Shown here in pieces: positions 1 through 8,849 of a DNA stretch of 64,000 nt. The stretch comes from Xenia sp. Carnegie-2017 (Eukaryota; Cnidaria; Anthozoa; Malacalcyonacea; Xeniidae), in NCBI RefSeq assembly GCF_021976095.1, contig NW_025813493.1, positions 2,815,953 through 2,879,952 of the forward strand, written 5' to 3'. The first letter of the stretch is position 1; each line of letters opens with the position of its first letter. Below the pieces are notes generated by a model. It had not been told where the DNA came from, did not search any database, and saw only the letters and a program-made list of their open reading frames with translations. The position numbers and the translations under genes are program-made.

Positions 1-702
1 GTTTGTCTATTCTTATCAAACCTCTTGGGTGTTAAATTTAAGTCTTTATTGTTTCTTACATCATTTAAACAATCACTTGGGCTTGAAATCAGTCTGAAAT
101 AAAAAAAAAAATCATGAAAATAGATTGAAAGACAAAAACGTCCAAATTGAGCATGTTGTGCAGTGAGGTTAATGTTGATCAAATTTCTTAAAATTTTAGT
201 ATATTGCAAAACAGAGTTTAAACTTTTACATCTTTGGATTAAACTAGATTTGAACTTTTCATTTTCTTTGTGCATGCTGTTCAAGTTGAGGCGATTACGA
301 AGTACTCACATGGTTTTTGAGATTAGTTTTTTCATTCATTTTACTTTAAATAAACAAGGCAAAGCCATGCCAAAATAAATGAGCTTTGACACATTTTGTG
401 AGAACTACTGATGAATTGATAATTTTCTGAACATTTTTCAATTATCTAACTTCATAGTATATCCTTTATAGTGTCCCAAACAGCCAGCAAATTTCTTCAT
501 ACACTGTAAATTTTCAACATTTATTTAATTGTTTTGTTTTTACGAAATGCGCGAACACCAAAATTACCAACATTGCATTACAAACTTGCTTTCTGGGTAC
601 GTGAACGTGCATACTGAGTGACAAATTGTGTTCTTTGAGGAAGAATATGTTTCGTTTAAAATCCCTGGTTGATTTTATTTTTAATTTTATTGATCGATAT
701 AG
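1..702. other. AT-rich flank, no gene recognised
   Basis: No reading frame here shows recognisable protein motifs, and no repeat shared with the rest of the window was noticed. The last part serves as the intron upstream of the EGF-like exon: a pyrimidine-rich stretch leads to an AG at 701-702. Confidence 0.5.
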
Positions 703-819
703 CGACAAGCACTTTTCACTTTCCTTTGTGTGGACCCAACACATACTATCGTAAAATTAATGGAACATTGAACTGCACGTGTATGGAAGGATACTCAGGA
801 GAATGTAACTCGTGCCAAG
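703..819 (+). CDS. EGF-like exon (internal exon of an extracellular protein)
   Basis: A 117-base open exon bounded by an AG acceptor (701-702) and a GTATGG donor starting at 820. Both boundaries are in phase 1, as for the lectin and EGF exons downstream. The 39 encoded residues contain five cysteines, including the pattern CTCMEGYSGEC, which resembles the second half of an EGF domain; the usual second cysteine is not seen. EGF modules are secreted or extracellular protein-binding domains. Whether this exon belongs to the same gene as the lectin array, 3 kb downstream, cannot be decided from sequence alone. It has no copy in the later units, so it lies outside the amplified segment. Confidence 0.5.
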
Positions 820-1049
820 GTATGGATTTATTACTGTCTTTATCAATATTTTTTATCGCCGATCTTGAATAAAGAGCATCTTTGTGCAGTTTTAAAACTT
901 TGTTCTTTGTTGAGAATCCTGAGATGTTCTCTGTGCTGTTGCTTATGTGCAAGGAATTTGCTGCATCTACATTTTACATGTAACCACAAAATAAGGCTCA
1001 CAGCCAAACATACAATTTCATCATTATCAATAATATCAAGCAGGAAATC

Positions 1050-1375
1050 ATATGTTTGTAAATGATGATCGTCCAGGTTAATAAAGTCCTGAGAAGGACT
1101 GTTTTTGATGTTGTTGACTGACGTTTCGACAACCTTAGCGGTAGTCATCTTCAGAGTCAAATGAGGAGTAAACGTCAGGTTAGCCGTATTTGTTGTCTGG
1201 TTCTTACGTCATTGTATTGTGTGTACAGGAAATGTGCAAGAAATGTGTATTGTCATTGTGGATTAGTGTGAAGTGAAATATTTTATTTTTAGTTGTGATG
1301 TGTGATTTAGGTGTGACGTTTTTAGTTGTAGTGTGTGGGTGTCAATTGTGTATTGTCATTGTGAATTAGTTTGAA
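1050..1375 (-). repeat. Left inverted arm of the Penelope-like element
   Basis: Reverse complement of 1708-2033 over essentially its full length. The arm contains the sequence around GTCGAAACGTCAGTC (read on the minus strand), part of a hammerhead-like core. Confidence 0.85.
1114..1160 (-). ncRNA. Hammerhead-ribozyme-like motif, left arm copy
   Basis: Identical in pattern to the right-arm copy at 1923-1969 but on the minus strand. See that entry for the stem and core assignments. Confidence 0.5.
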
Positions 1376-1727
1376 TAGTTACAAAATAAACTGCTTTGAC
1401 TTCCACGCCTCCTATATCGGGGAAACTGGCAGGAACTTAAACATAAGACTTACTGAGCACAAACGAGCTACTAAGAAACAAGACAAAACTAATCACATTG
1501 CCGAACATCACCGAATCACAAAGCACAACATTGACTGGGACTCGGCAAAATGCATCACTTACAGTACTGACTATAGACAACGGCTTACAATAGAAAGTTG
1601 GTATACCAACTTGGAACAAACCCCCCTGAACAGATCACAGCAATTACCGGCACCTTACAAACGACTTATTCACAATACAAACAAACGATCAACTAAAAAC
1701 ATTACACTTCAAACTAATTCACAATGA
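1371..1727 (+). pseudogene. GIY-YIG endonuclease domain, C-terminal fragment of a Penelope-like polyprotein
   Basis: The open frame carries SYIGETGRNLNIRLTEHKRA, the GIY-YIG nuclease core as found at the C-terminus of Penelope-like element proteins: the YIG element, the conserved GETGR loop, a catalytic-type arginine and the EH/KRA helix. A later IESWYTNLEQTPLNRS stretch carries the conserved glutamate and the asparagine found in this family. The domain nicks DNA for target-primed reverse transcription. There is no proper start codon and no upstream reverse transcriptase, so it is a 5'-truncated gene. About 118 codons are open. Confidence 0.75.
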
Positions 1728-2033
1728 CAATACACAATTGACACCCACACACTACAACTAAAAACGTCACACCTAAATCACACATCACAACTAAAAATAA
1801 AATATTTCACTTCACACTAATCCACAATGACAATACACATTTCCTGCACATTTCCTGTACACACAATACAATGACGTAAGAACCAGACAACAAATACGGC
1901 TAACCTGACGTTTACTCCTCATTTGACTCTGAAGATGACTACCGCTAAGGTTGTCGAAACGTCAGTCAACAACATCAAAAACAGTCCTTCTCAGGACTTT
2001 ATTAACCTGGACGATCATCATTTACAAACATAT
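1708..2033 (+). repeat. Right inverted arm of the Penelope-like element
   Basis: Pairs with 1050-1375 in inverted orientation. The end of the GIY-YIG reading frame runs slightly into this arm. Confidence 0.85.
1923..1969 (+). ncRNA. Hammerhead-ribozyme-like motif, right arm copy
   Basis: Read 5' to 3': stem I strand TTGACT, core CTGAAGA (fits CUGANGA), stem II GACTACC/GGTTGTC with a short loop and one mismatch, core GAAA, then CGTC as the likely cleavage triplet GUC, and AGTCAA closing stem I perfectly. Helix III would be only about one base pair, the minimal form known for Penelope-like elements, which is usually thought to cut as a dimer. Activity is inference; the core is seen in the sequence. 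Confidence 0.5.
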
Positions 2034-2216
2034 AACGATACTCCCGGGTTCAAACCATTTACTTTAAGCAGAAAATCAGTAATAAATTTATGAAAAGCTT
2101 CGATACTCTTAAAACTCCCTCAGCACACTACATTGAAAGTGTATGGTTCTCTAAATGACAATAGCATATGTTAGCAATAACATATTTTGATTTTCTCTAC
2201 ATTAAGGAGGGTGTAG

Positions 2217-2250
2217 TGTTAGGGTTAGGGCAAGGGTTAAGGTTAGGTTT
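2217..2250 (+). repeat. Short interstitial TTAGGG-like tract, unit 1
   Basis: TTAGGG-type hexamers with drifted neighbours (AAGGGTTAAGGTTAGG). The animal telomere repeat is TTAGGG. Confidence 0.7.
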
Positions 2251-3810
2251 AACACTCCTCCTGAAGTTAGTAATCTAGCTATGGCCCTGCTAACCTAGAT
2301 ACACCATATTAGATAGTCTTGAGTTTATTATTGGTTGACTTTTGTAAACTAAGAATTCTGTAAACCCAAACCTTAAAAAGCATTTTGACAGACCTGCTTA
2401 CAGACCTCCTAGAATGAGTGCACCTCAATAATATTGCATCAAATGTCTTCAACCAATGGATTGTAGCTTTATGAACTTATTCCAAGAACAGACAAATATG
2501 GCCGTTGTCCGATTACTCAGTATGCTATGTAGGCTGAAGCTTACATTCCCGCGTTTTTAAAAGTCCTGTTCTTTTTAAACATAGTTTTTACACTTTGCCA
2601 TTCTAGATGAGATAAATGTTCAAAATTTCTATAATATATCCTGTTGGAAACTGTACGATACTATTGTAATGCTCTATGTATGGAACTCATAAAGTAGTGA
2701 GTTTATCTCGTTCGAAATTTAAATTTATTCTATAATGTTTACACTATGAGTAACAAAACTGAAGCAAAGGCAAAGGAGCATAAGAAACGGAAACGTCCTC
2801 AAAAGACTGTAATTTTTGGGAGAAAGTTATATCACTTAAAGTCCCACAAATTTTTTGAAGCTTACAGGCCGCGCAATTAGTCATCCGCCGCTTAGTATGG
2901 GTGGTATGCACTGATAACATTCATTCTTACATATCTTGTTAATTTTCGATGTAAGAAAATTATGTTTTACTATTAAGCATTTACTTCCTTTAAAAACCTA
3001 AATAAGCAATATTTTTAAGAGGTACAATAAATAAGGTCAAAAAGTGTATGTAAATAAGGTGTAATAACGTTTTTCAGTAGATGGCATTAAATTTCTACTG
3101 GGTTTAATAAAATTTCAAATGAATTTCTTACTATTCAATTTAAAGCTATTAGAGTTACACTGGAATTTTTTATTCAGACATAAAAAAATTTCATGTAAGC
3201 ACACAATACAATGAAATTGACTTTAATTTGGAAAATTAGGAATATTATTTGAAATGGGCGTAAAAATGAGCTATATTTGAGAGCTTAACTCAAGTTCATG
3301 CACATTTTTGATGTTATGATTTCCTTATTTTAGTATTTCTTTCTCCATTAAAACATTATGGAATGAATAAGTTTTTAGTCTAAAACAGACAGTTGATTAT
3401 GCACAATATAAATACATAACAAATCCACATCAACACTTAACGATTATTATAACCATCCATTTAAACACAAAGGATTCCCCTTATGATTAAAATGTCAAGT
3501 GTTAGCCGGACTACATAAGCTTCACAATAAATGTCTTTTATTTCATTTACAATTTCTATACAATGTTTTTAAGAATTGTATTTTATTATACTTTACTCTG
3601 CAACTTGTGGCTACTCTACAAAACCAGCTCAAAGACCCTCCTCATTCTTAAAAACCCTTTAGGTATTGAAAGACTTGTTTTAAACAACATCTGTCTGCAA
3701 AACACAATCCTGCCTGTTTAAGCATTTTAAATATTCTATTCTATTCGTACAAATCATTCTGAAAATAATTACTTGTTATTGTTGTCTTATTTATTTTTTC
3801 ATTCGTCTAG
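2251..3810. other. Intron-like DNA upstream of lectin exon 1
   Basis: AT-rich and shared almost base for base with 23.1-24.6, 41.3-43.2 and 59.8-61.2 kb. No coding exon or signal-peptide exon was recognised. It ends in a pyrimidine-rich stretch and TAG acceptor at 3810. Confidence 0.5.
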
Positions 3811-4206
3811 CAAGCTGTCCTTCTGATTGGTTGCATATAGGATCATCTTGTTATTTCTTCAGTACAAAAGCAGCAACATGGAAAAAAGCAAGAAAGCTTT
3901 GTCAACAGATGGGAGGAGATCTTGCTGTTCCAAAAAATAATGCAGAGAAGTATGCCATTTACAGAATCATCTTAAGAAAAGGCAGTAAACGTCATTTTAT
4001 TGGTTTGTATCGCAAAGAAAGCGGCAATCAGTTTCACACAGCTCAAAATGGCAAGCCCAGTTTTACATTATGTTATCCTGGAGGACCTAGTTGCCAAATA
4101 TTTCGCATAGAGAAATGCGTTGTATATAAATTTTACAAGTGGAATTTTGTTAGATGTGGGCGTCACTTTAACTTCATCTGTCAACGTGAGAGACGTAATT
4201 TAAACT
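3811..4206 (+). CDS. C-type lectin-like domain exon, unit 1
   Basis: A 396-base exon with phase 1 at both ends, bounded by TAG and GTGAGT. The encoded 132 residues form one long-form C-type lectin-like domain: opening cysteine pair (ASCPSDWL, SSCYFF), alpha-1 motif WKKARKLCQQMGGDLAVP, FIGLY at the centre, and the closing CGRHFNFICQ. Such domains are extracellular and bind sugars or proteins. The usual calcium/sugar-binding EPN and WND motifs are absent: the first region reads CYPGGPSCQIF and the second KWNFVRC. Sugar binding of the classical kind is therefore unlikely. The donor is read through into an in-frame TAG, so an unspliced transcript would end right after the domain. Confidence 0.85.
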
Positions 4207-5379
4207 GTGAGTAGCTTCTATAATTATCAATACATTAGGTACCTTACACAAATGTACTATTTTGTAGTAAAATGGTTGCATTCTTTAGTTATTGTTTTCC
4301 TGCCAAAAAATTGTTAGAACTAGATAACTCATTCGACCATGTAGTAGACTGTTGAGCACTAAAAGCGAATTCTGAACTTTTTGTGCAACTAAGAGTAATT
4401 CAATCAATGGCCCAAGGTGAAATGTTAATGGGTAAAGACAAATAATTCTCTTATCCCCAAAAATAGTTTAACATATTTAACTAAAATTAATGTGGTACCA
4501 AATTTGGCCAATCTGAAGAATTGCAAGTATATCTTAGTTCATACTTAAAGATGACAATTCAATAAAGAACTGGTATGCAGGGAATGGTCACTTAAATATC
4601 AAAAATAATTAAGAGTTATGTTTAATAATAGTCTTTGCCCGAGTATATGTGTCAAAAACGGAACCTTAGATGAAGCTTCCCCAAACTTATATAAATTCAA
4701 AAGACCTGCTTTTAGGCAATAATGAAAATGCCATACCTTCTTAGCCATTCCTATTTTCATAACTTCTTTGTCCGTTACACCCTACTGCTGAGCACATTAG
4801 GTCACAAAACATAAATATTCGCACATATATGAATATTCAACCCCTCCTCAATCAACGTTCTAGTTTTGGACCTGGTTGTAGCCAACCTGCTTTTATTTAG
4901 TCTTGTTTTGTTGGTTTTTCTGTGTTGATTTACTTAGAAAACAATAAATTTGAAAATGAACACTGCTTGATGGAGCAATGAATAAAGCTTGATTGAATAA
5001 TATTTTTTTAAAATTTTACGGCAAGATGTAACGTCTCCAAATACCGCTGCTTTTCATACCAAGATATGCATATCTATGACGACATGCTTGGATCATATAT
5101 GATTTTTCCATTTCTTGTAAAAAATTTTTTTAAAGGATTTATTGCGGGTAAACCGTCGAGCTTGTTTGGTATAGATAATATGCTTTAATTTCATATAATT
5201 TTGTTTTTACATTCAATTATGTTTTTACATTCTCGTAAAATCAATTAAGAAATATTGAAAAGTAATAAATTAAACAAAAAATTTCATATTTATTTATTAC
5301 ACATCTTTAAATTAGACATAAAATAAAATTGCTTAATTTATGGTACACATTTTCAAACAACTTTATTGTGAAACATTAG
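4207..5379. other. Intron-like DNA between lectin and EGF exons, unit 1
   Basis: AT-rich and conserved in all units. It contains two AATAAA-type signals near 4944 and 4980, which could serve as poly(A) sites if the lectin donor is not used. No exon recognised. Confidence 0.45.
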
Positions 5380-5504
5380 ATATCGGCGAAAGTCAGTCTT
5401 CTCCTTGTGTCAAATATCACTCATGCATAAATATCCCAGGCTCCTACGAATGCCTATGCTCCATTGGATACAAACTTGAGCGATGTAAATTGTTGAACGA
5501 GTAG
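5380..5504 (+). CDS. Terminal EGF exon, short type, unit 1
   Basis: Starts after an ATTAG acceptor in phase 1 and reads a calcium-binding EGF domain (DIGE start, then SCINIPGSYECLCS) that ends KLERCKLLNE and a stop. In the long-type exons of units 2 and 3 the domain continues past a lysine-rich loop to a donor; here the end comes from a repeated sequence (see 5478-5600). The first EGF cysteine is a serine (GES instead of GEC), so the 1-3 disulphide cannot form and this module is probably decayed. Confidence 0.7.
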
Positions 5505-5600
5505 GCAGAATGTCTTAAAATGATATTTATCATAGCCAGAGTGAATTTTACTATCCAGACGAAGCAAAGTTTGTAGAAAATCCAGTTTTCGTCTCAACAT
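5478..5600 (+). repeat. AGCGATGTAAATTGTT repeat, copy a
   Basis: About 125 bases, from AGCGATGTAAATTGTTGAAC to GTCTCAACAT, repeated at 5660-5785. Matching pairs lie at about 45.89-46.01 and 46.07-46.19 kb and at about 63.30-63.42 and 63.48-63.61 kb; further diverged copies are at about 29.15 and 29.58 kb. Copy a supplies the last codons and stop of the short EGF exon. Confidence 0.75.
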
Positions 5601-5659
5601 ATTTTTTCGCAATGTATTTGTTTACGAAGTGAAATGCAAATTTTATAAAATTGATTTGA

Positions 5660-5785
5660 AAGCGATGTAAATTGTTTAACGAGTAAGCAAGGTGTATTCA
5701 GATGAAAGATGTCGTTCCAAGATTCCATTTTACTGTCCAGACAAAGCGAAGTTTGTTGAAACGCATCAAATTTTAGTCTCAACAT
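5660..5785 (+). repeat. AGCGATGTAAATTGTT repeat, copy b
   Basis: Second member of the pair. The open frame running through it (from about 5692) has several cysteines but no domain I recognise, and it is not kept intact in the other units. Confidence 0.7.
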
Positions 5786-6089
5786 TAAGTTGCAGACCTT
5801 GTGAAAATGTTTTTCCGTATACGGACCTCCCAGTCGGTAAATACGTATTATACAGGGGCGGATCCATGGGGTATCCAATGTGGCACAGGAAACGGTCAGA
5901 ATTCGACAAAAAATCTTGAAATTCAGACATTAAACATATATTTTCTTAGTTTATTCAGTTTATTGAGTCTATTTTTTAAAGTGTTTATATTTCGAATTTT
6001 AGCCCCCCTTTTTTTATTAGCTAATTTGAAAGACCTTGTTTCAGTGATTTTAAATCTGCAGTTATAATTAAAATGGCTTGGTGAAAGTG
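5786..6089. other. Spacer before the THAP cassette, unit 1
   Basis: Holds the sequence CAGGGGCGGATCCATGGGG (5855-5873), a type of string often seen at DNA-transposon ends, but no matching inverted partner was found. AT-rich otherwise; no gene. Confidence 0.35.
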
Positions 6090-6101
6090 ATTTTACGGAC
6101 G

Positions 6102-6182
6102 TTCAAAGTCACGATTTTCAGTATTTTTTTGCGAACTTTTTGATCGGTATGCTAATGACTTGTGACGTAGAAAGTTGAACAC
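6102..6182 (+). repeat. Left inverted repeat of the THAP/P2X7-ballast cassette
   Basis: Aligns with the reverse complement of 7986-8057; best block is ACTTGTGACGTAG plus AGTTGAACAC. It immediately precedes the THAP start codon. Copies recur near 30.09, 46.56 and 63.96 kb. Confidence 0.6.
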
Positions 6183-6192
6183 ATATATCAAC

Positions 6193-6830
6193 ATGGCGTA
6201 TTCTACTAGTAATCTTAAAAGAAAGGCGGAGGAAAACGCTGTGTTGCTGGTGGACCTAATCAAATTAGTTGCGCCAATGACTCAAAAACCGATGGAATGT
6301 CGATGCATCTGTTTCCTAAAAAGGAAACAGAGCCGCAAAGACATAGAAAATAGGTAAATTTTGTGCGTAAACATAGACCAGGTTTTGAGGCTTCCTCTAT
6401 CTCGTGTCTGTGTTCTGCGCATTTTGAAGATTCTTGTTTTCACCTTAATTTGAGCATGCAAGTCAAGCTCAAAAGAAGGTTGAAGAAAGGTGCTATCCCA
6501 ACCATTGACTTGGCTGGGATTCCTGAACAATTACAGGACGAAATAACCGATCGAAAGCGAAGACAAGTAAGTTTACGCTTGTTTATGTTATTATTTTTTT
6601 GTCATATGTAAATTCGATATAAGTTTTGTTGATTATTCGATTTACTCTCCATAAGCCATTGCTGAAGGAAACATGTTCTCTCAATGAGGAAGTACCATCT
6701 ACTAGTGATGGAGCTGAGCATGTTGAAGTATGCACTGGAGAAGCAAACGATTCGCCATTTGAAGGGCTTGCTATTTTCCATTTTTACATTTATGCTATGA
6801 TTTAATTCCATATATTTTTGTTTTGTCTTT
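6193..6830 (+). pseudogene. THAP-domain zinc-finger protein, damaged
   Basis: From the ATG at 6193 the frame first reads MAYSTSNLKRKAEENA. The THAP domain itself is in a neighbouring frame from 6240: CVAGGPNQISC, SMHLFPKKE, FVRKHRPGFE, LCSAHF and RRLKKGAIPTID, which supply the C2CH zinc ligands and the AVPTI-like end of the domain. A one-base frame change near 6237 and a TAG at about 6354, where the family has tryptophan, break it. A GTAAGT donor at 6567 and an acceptor near 6655 suggest a second exon reading PLLKETCSLNEEVPSTS. THAP domains bind DNA. No transposase core follows. Confidence 0.65.
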
Positions 6831-7058
6831 TTTCCCAGACTGACATTGAAGAAAAGATTTTCTTAAAATTAATTCTTTCAGCTTAACCTCTCAGTAGTTG
6901 CACCAATTTGTTTTTATTGTTTACTCTTGTTTCAAACCATTAAACTGCATGTCAACTTATATAGTGCATCCATGTATCTCCTATTTGGTTTTCATCTAGG
7001 CATATTTCCTGACCATTCCAAACTCAGCAAAGAAGGTCAACAGTCTTCAGTGCACAAG

Positions 7059-7862
7059 TTAATAGACTATTCCTTCATCGCCCTCTAATGGTATGTAACC
7101 GTTTGTGTTACCACTTGGATATGCTTTCCGAATAAAGTGGTAAACACAAGCAGGTAAAGGCCGAGTATTCTCCCATCCCATAGACCCACAAAACCATCGC
7201 ATCAACCATCTGTATGCCACAGCTCTCAAGTACCTGAAGTAAATAAAAAGGTTGGACTAATTATTGTTGATGAAACAATGTTGATGATAACATTGTTTCT
7301 CATACAATTACAATCTTACATATTTAATGATTGTGATGCTTGGCGGCAATAAGAACGTCCATTCCTATCTCTCAATAGTGGCCCGACGTTTTCAAGGACA
7401 GCCTCATGAACTAAAGGCCCAAATTTGGCATACTGTGTTATGCATGATATTATCTCAATGCTGCCATCGAATGTCATTTTCTGCAAAGCTGGTCCTATTT
7501 CCTTACAGCATCTGTACTCTAATGCGCCTTCTAACAAATCGGTATGACAGCATTGACAATTACACCTGAAACGTGGGAGCATTGTGGTTTATAAAGTAAC
7601 TTTATGTATATTACAAACAGGAGAAAACAACAACTTACCATTCACCGAGTGGAATTACGCCATCACTTCGTTGTTCTAATGTCGCAGGGAGAATTCCATC
7701 GGGATCATCTGGAGTGTGCACTTCATCACCATCTCCTGCGAGCGGTTCATCGTCATATGCGAAGTCGTTTAAATGCTCGACATAACCCATGGATTCCGAG
7801 CTCGAATCAGATACGCATTCAGACATCGAATTCGAATTATCTGAGCACTGATTCGAGGCCAT
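7059..7862 (-). CDS. P2X7 C-terminal ballast-like zinc domain protein, three exons, intact
   Basis: Exon 1 7862-7639, exon 2 7565-7320, exon 3 7233-7059, with GTAAGT/GTAAGA donors and CAG acceptors. Splicing keeps the frame (224 + 246 + 175 bases) and gives 214 residues. After an acidic, serine-rich N-terminus (about residues 1-74) comes WCNCQCCHTDLLEG, EYRCCKEI, SCITQYAKF, YLRAVAYRWLMRWFCG and RPLPACVYHFIRKAYPSG, the cysteine-rich pattern of the cytoplasmic 'ballast' domain of vertebrate P2X7 receptors and of its stand-alone relatives in fish and invertebrates, which bind zinc and guanine nucleotides in P2X7. No membrane segment. It faces the THAP gene tail to tail. The exact role of stand-alone forms is unknown. 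Confidence 0.8.
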
Positions 7863-7985
7863 ACTTTCTGGAAAACTTGTTTTTTAATATTTTATTGAAA
7901 ATACTGTCATTATTTGTTTTTAAGACAAGACAAACGACAACAAAATCACCTCCTATAATATAATATTATATTGACGGAAACAGAC

Positions 7986-8057
7986 GTGTTCAACTATCTA
8001 CGTCACAAGTATCAATATGGCGTCGTAAAAAATTCGCAAATAGTACCCGACTTTGGA
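7986..8057 (-). repeat. Right inverted repeat of the THAP/P2X7-ballast cassette
   Basis: Reverse complement contains CAAAGTC, TTTGCGAA and CTTGTGACGTAG in the same order as the left repeat. It sits upstream of the minus-strand gene and so could also be its promoter region. Confidence 0.6.
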
Positions 8058-8309
8058 GGCAAAATTAAGGAACTTATATTTATCTGTTTAAGTCCAGCGA
8101 CATGTCATAGCTCTTCAAATAATCCAAATTTTCAATTAAGCTCATGAAATGCACTTGTTGACGTACTGAAAATTCGCATTTAAGTGACAGATTTTATAAA
8201 TCATCGTAATATTACGCCGTTCAGATTTGCCTAATATAATCCGATTATCCTACAAAACGTAACTCGATTGCTGTTCGGAGTCCAGTTTTGCTGTTACAGT
8301 AGTATAAAG

Positions 8310-8543
8310 AGCGTTGCCGCTGGCGCACTTCACCTTGAGAAAGCGTCGTTTCTAGCGCACCTCACAGTTTGAGAAGGAGTATAGACAAATCTAAGCGCCC
8401 CAGCCCTAGCTCGCTTATGTACTTCTTGTAAATATGCTAGCATAATTACAGCGAAGGTCAAACCCAGGAAAACGGCAGGAGCCAAAGACGGCTGGCCCAC
8501 CCCCCCGCGCCGGCCCGGCCGGCCATCGAGGTCTATTATTTAG
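8310..8543 (+). repeat. Left terminal inverted repeat, Polinton copy 1
   Basis: Reverse complement of 22805-23005; common blocks include GTTGCCGCTGGCGCACTTCA and ATGCTAGCATAATTACAGCG, ending near TCTATTATTTAGA. Confidence 0.85.
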
Positions 8544-8584
8544 AGAGATATACTCTCATAGAGTAATCCAAACGTTCGACAGCC

Positions 8585-8845
8585 ATGAGGCAGGGCAAGA
8601 GCAAGTGTGCGTGGTTTCTACCCGGAAAGCTCATCACATGTGGGCGAAGCTCCATAGATGAATACTGTGGACTTCACATGAAGCGATTAAGGGAAGGCGG
8701 GCGACTTCCACAACCATGTCGTAAGTGTGGCGTCGGAACACAGGCAGAAACTATCCTTTGTTAAGCCTGCGGTGCCGATAGGGTGCATCATAAGCTCGTT
8801 TATAAACAGAAACAAGCAAGAAAGAGATTTGGCAGCCATATTGCT
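8585..8845 (+). pseudogene. Polinton copy 1: small cysteine/histidine-rich protein
   Basis: Starts just inside the left terminal repeat. The motif pattern is KCAWFLPGK, then CG, EYCGLH and CRKCG, a C-x(n)-C...YC-x2-H layout like the small zinc-binding proteins common in large DNA viruses and Polintons. Function unknown; a zinc-bound nucleic-acid or structural role is a guess. Related to 30650-30880 in copy 2. Confidence 0.5.
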
Positions 8846-8849
8846 GAAA

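Larger units (their letters stand above)
1050..2033 (+). mobile_element. Penelope-like retroelement fragment with inverted terminal arms
   Basis: Two near-identical arms of about 326 bases (1050-1375 and 1708-2033) in opposite orientation enclose about 330 bases that encode a GIY-YIG endonuclease fragment. Penelope-like elements are known to carry reverse transcriptase followed by a GIY-YIG nuclease, to have LTR-like repeats in direct or inverted orientation, and to hold hammerhead ribozymes in those repeats. Here the reverse transcriptase is absent, so this is a short, non-autonomous derivative. The arms differ at very few positions by eye, which suggests a recent copy or a long-armed palindrome kept alike by conversion. 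Confidence 0.75.
6090..8070. mobile_element. Candidate DNA-transposon cassette: THAP gene and P2X7-ballast-like gene between inverted repeats
   Basis: Inverted repeats at 6102-6182 and 7986-8057 share TTTGCGAA and ACTTGTGACGTAG followed by AGTTGAACAC in opposite orientation. Between them lie two convergent genes, a THAP zinc-finger protein on plus and a P2X7-ballast-like zinc protein on minus. THAP domains are the DNA-binding part of several transposases (P element, ISL2EU and others). No DDE catalytic domain is visible, so mobility is inferred only from the repeats. Parts of the left side recur in units 2-4. Exact ends and target duplication could not be fixed. Confidence 0.5.

Noticed and set aside
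5855-5873. CAGGGGCGGATCCATGGGG as a transposon end
   Set aside because: No inverted partner or target duplication found within the window.
5692-5919. Cysteine-containing frame in the spacer of unit 1
   Set aside because: Lies in repeat copy b, is not open in the other units and has no start or splice support.
8304-8309. Target-site duplication of Polinton copy 1
   Set aside because: Six bases left (ATAAAG) and right (TTGATT) of the element do not match, so no duplication is claimed.
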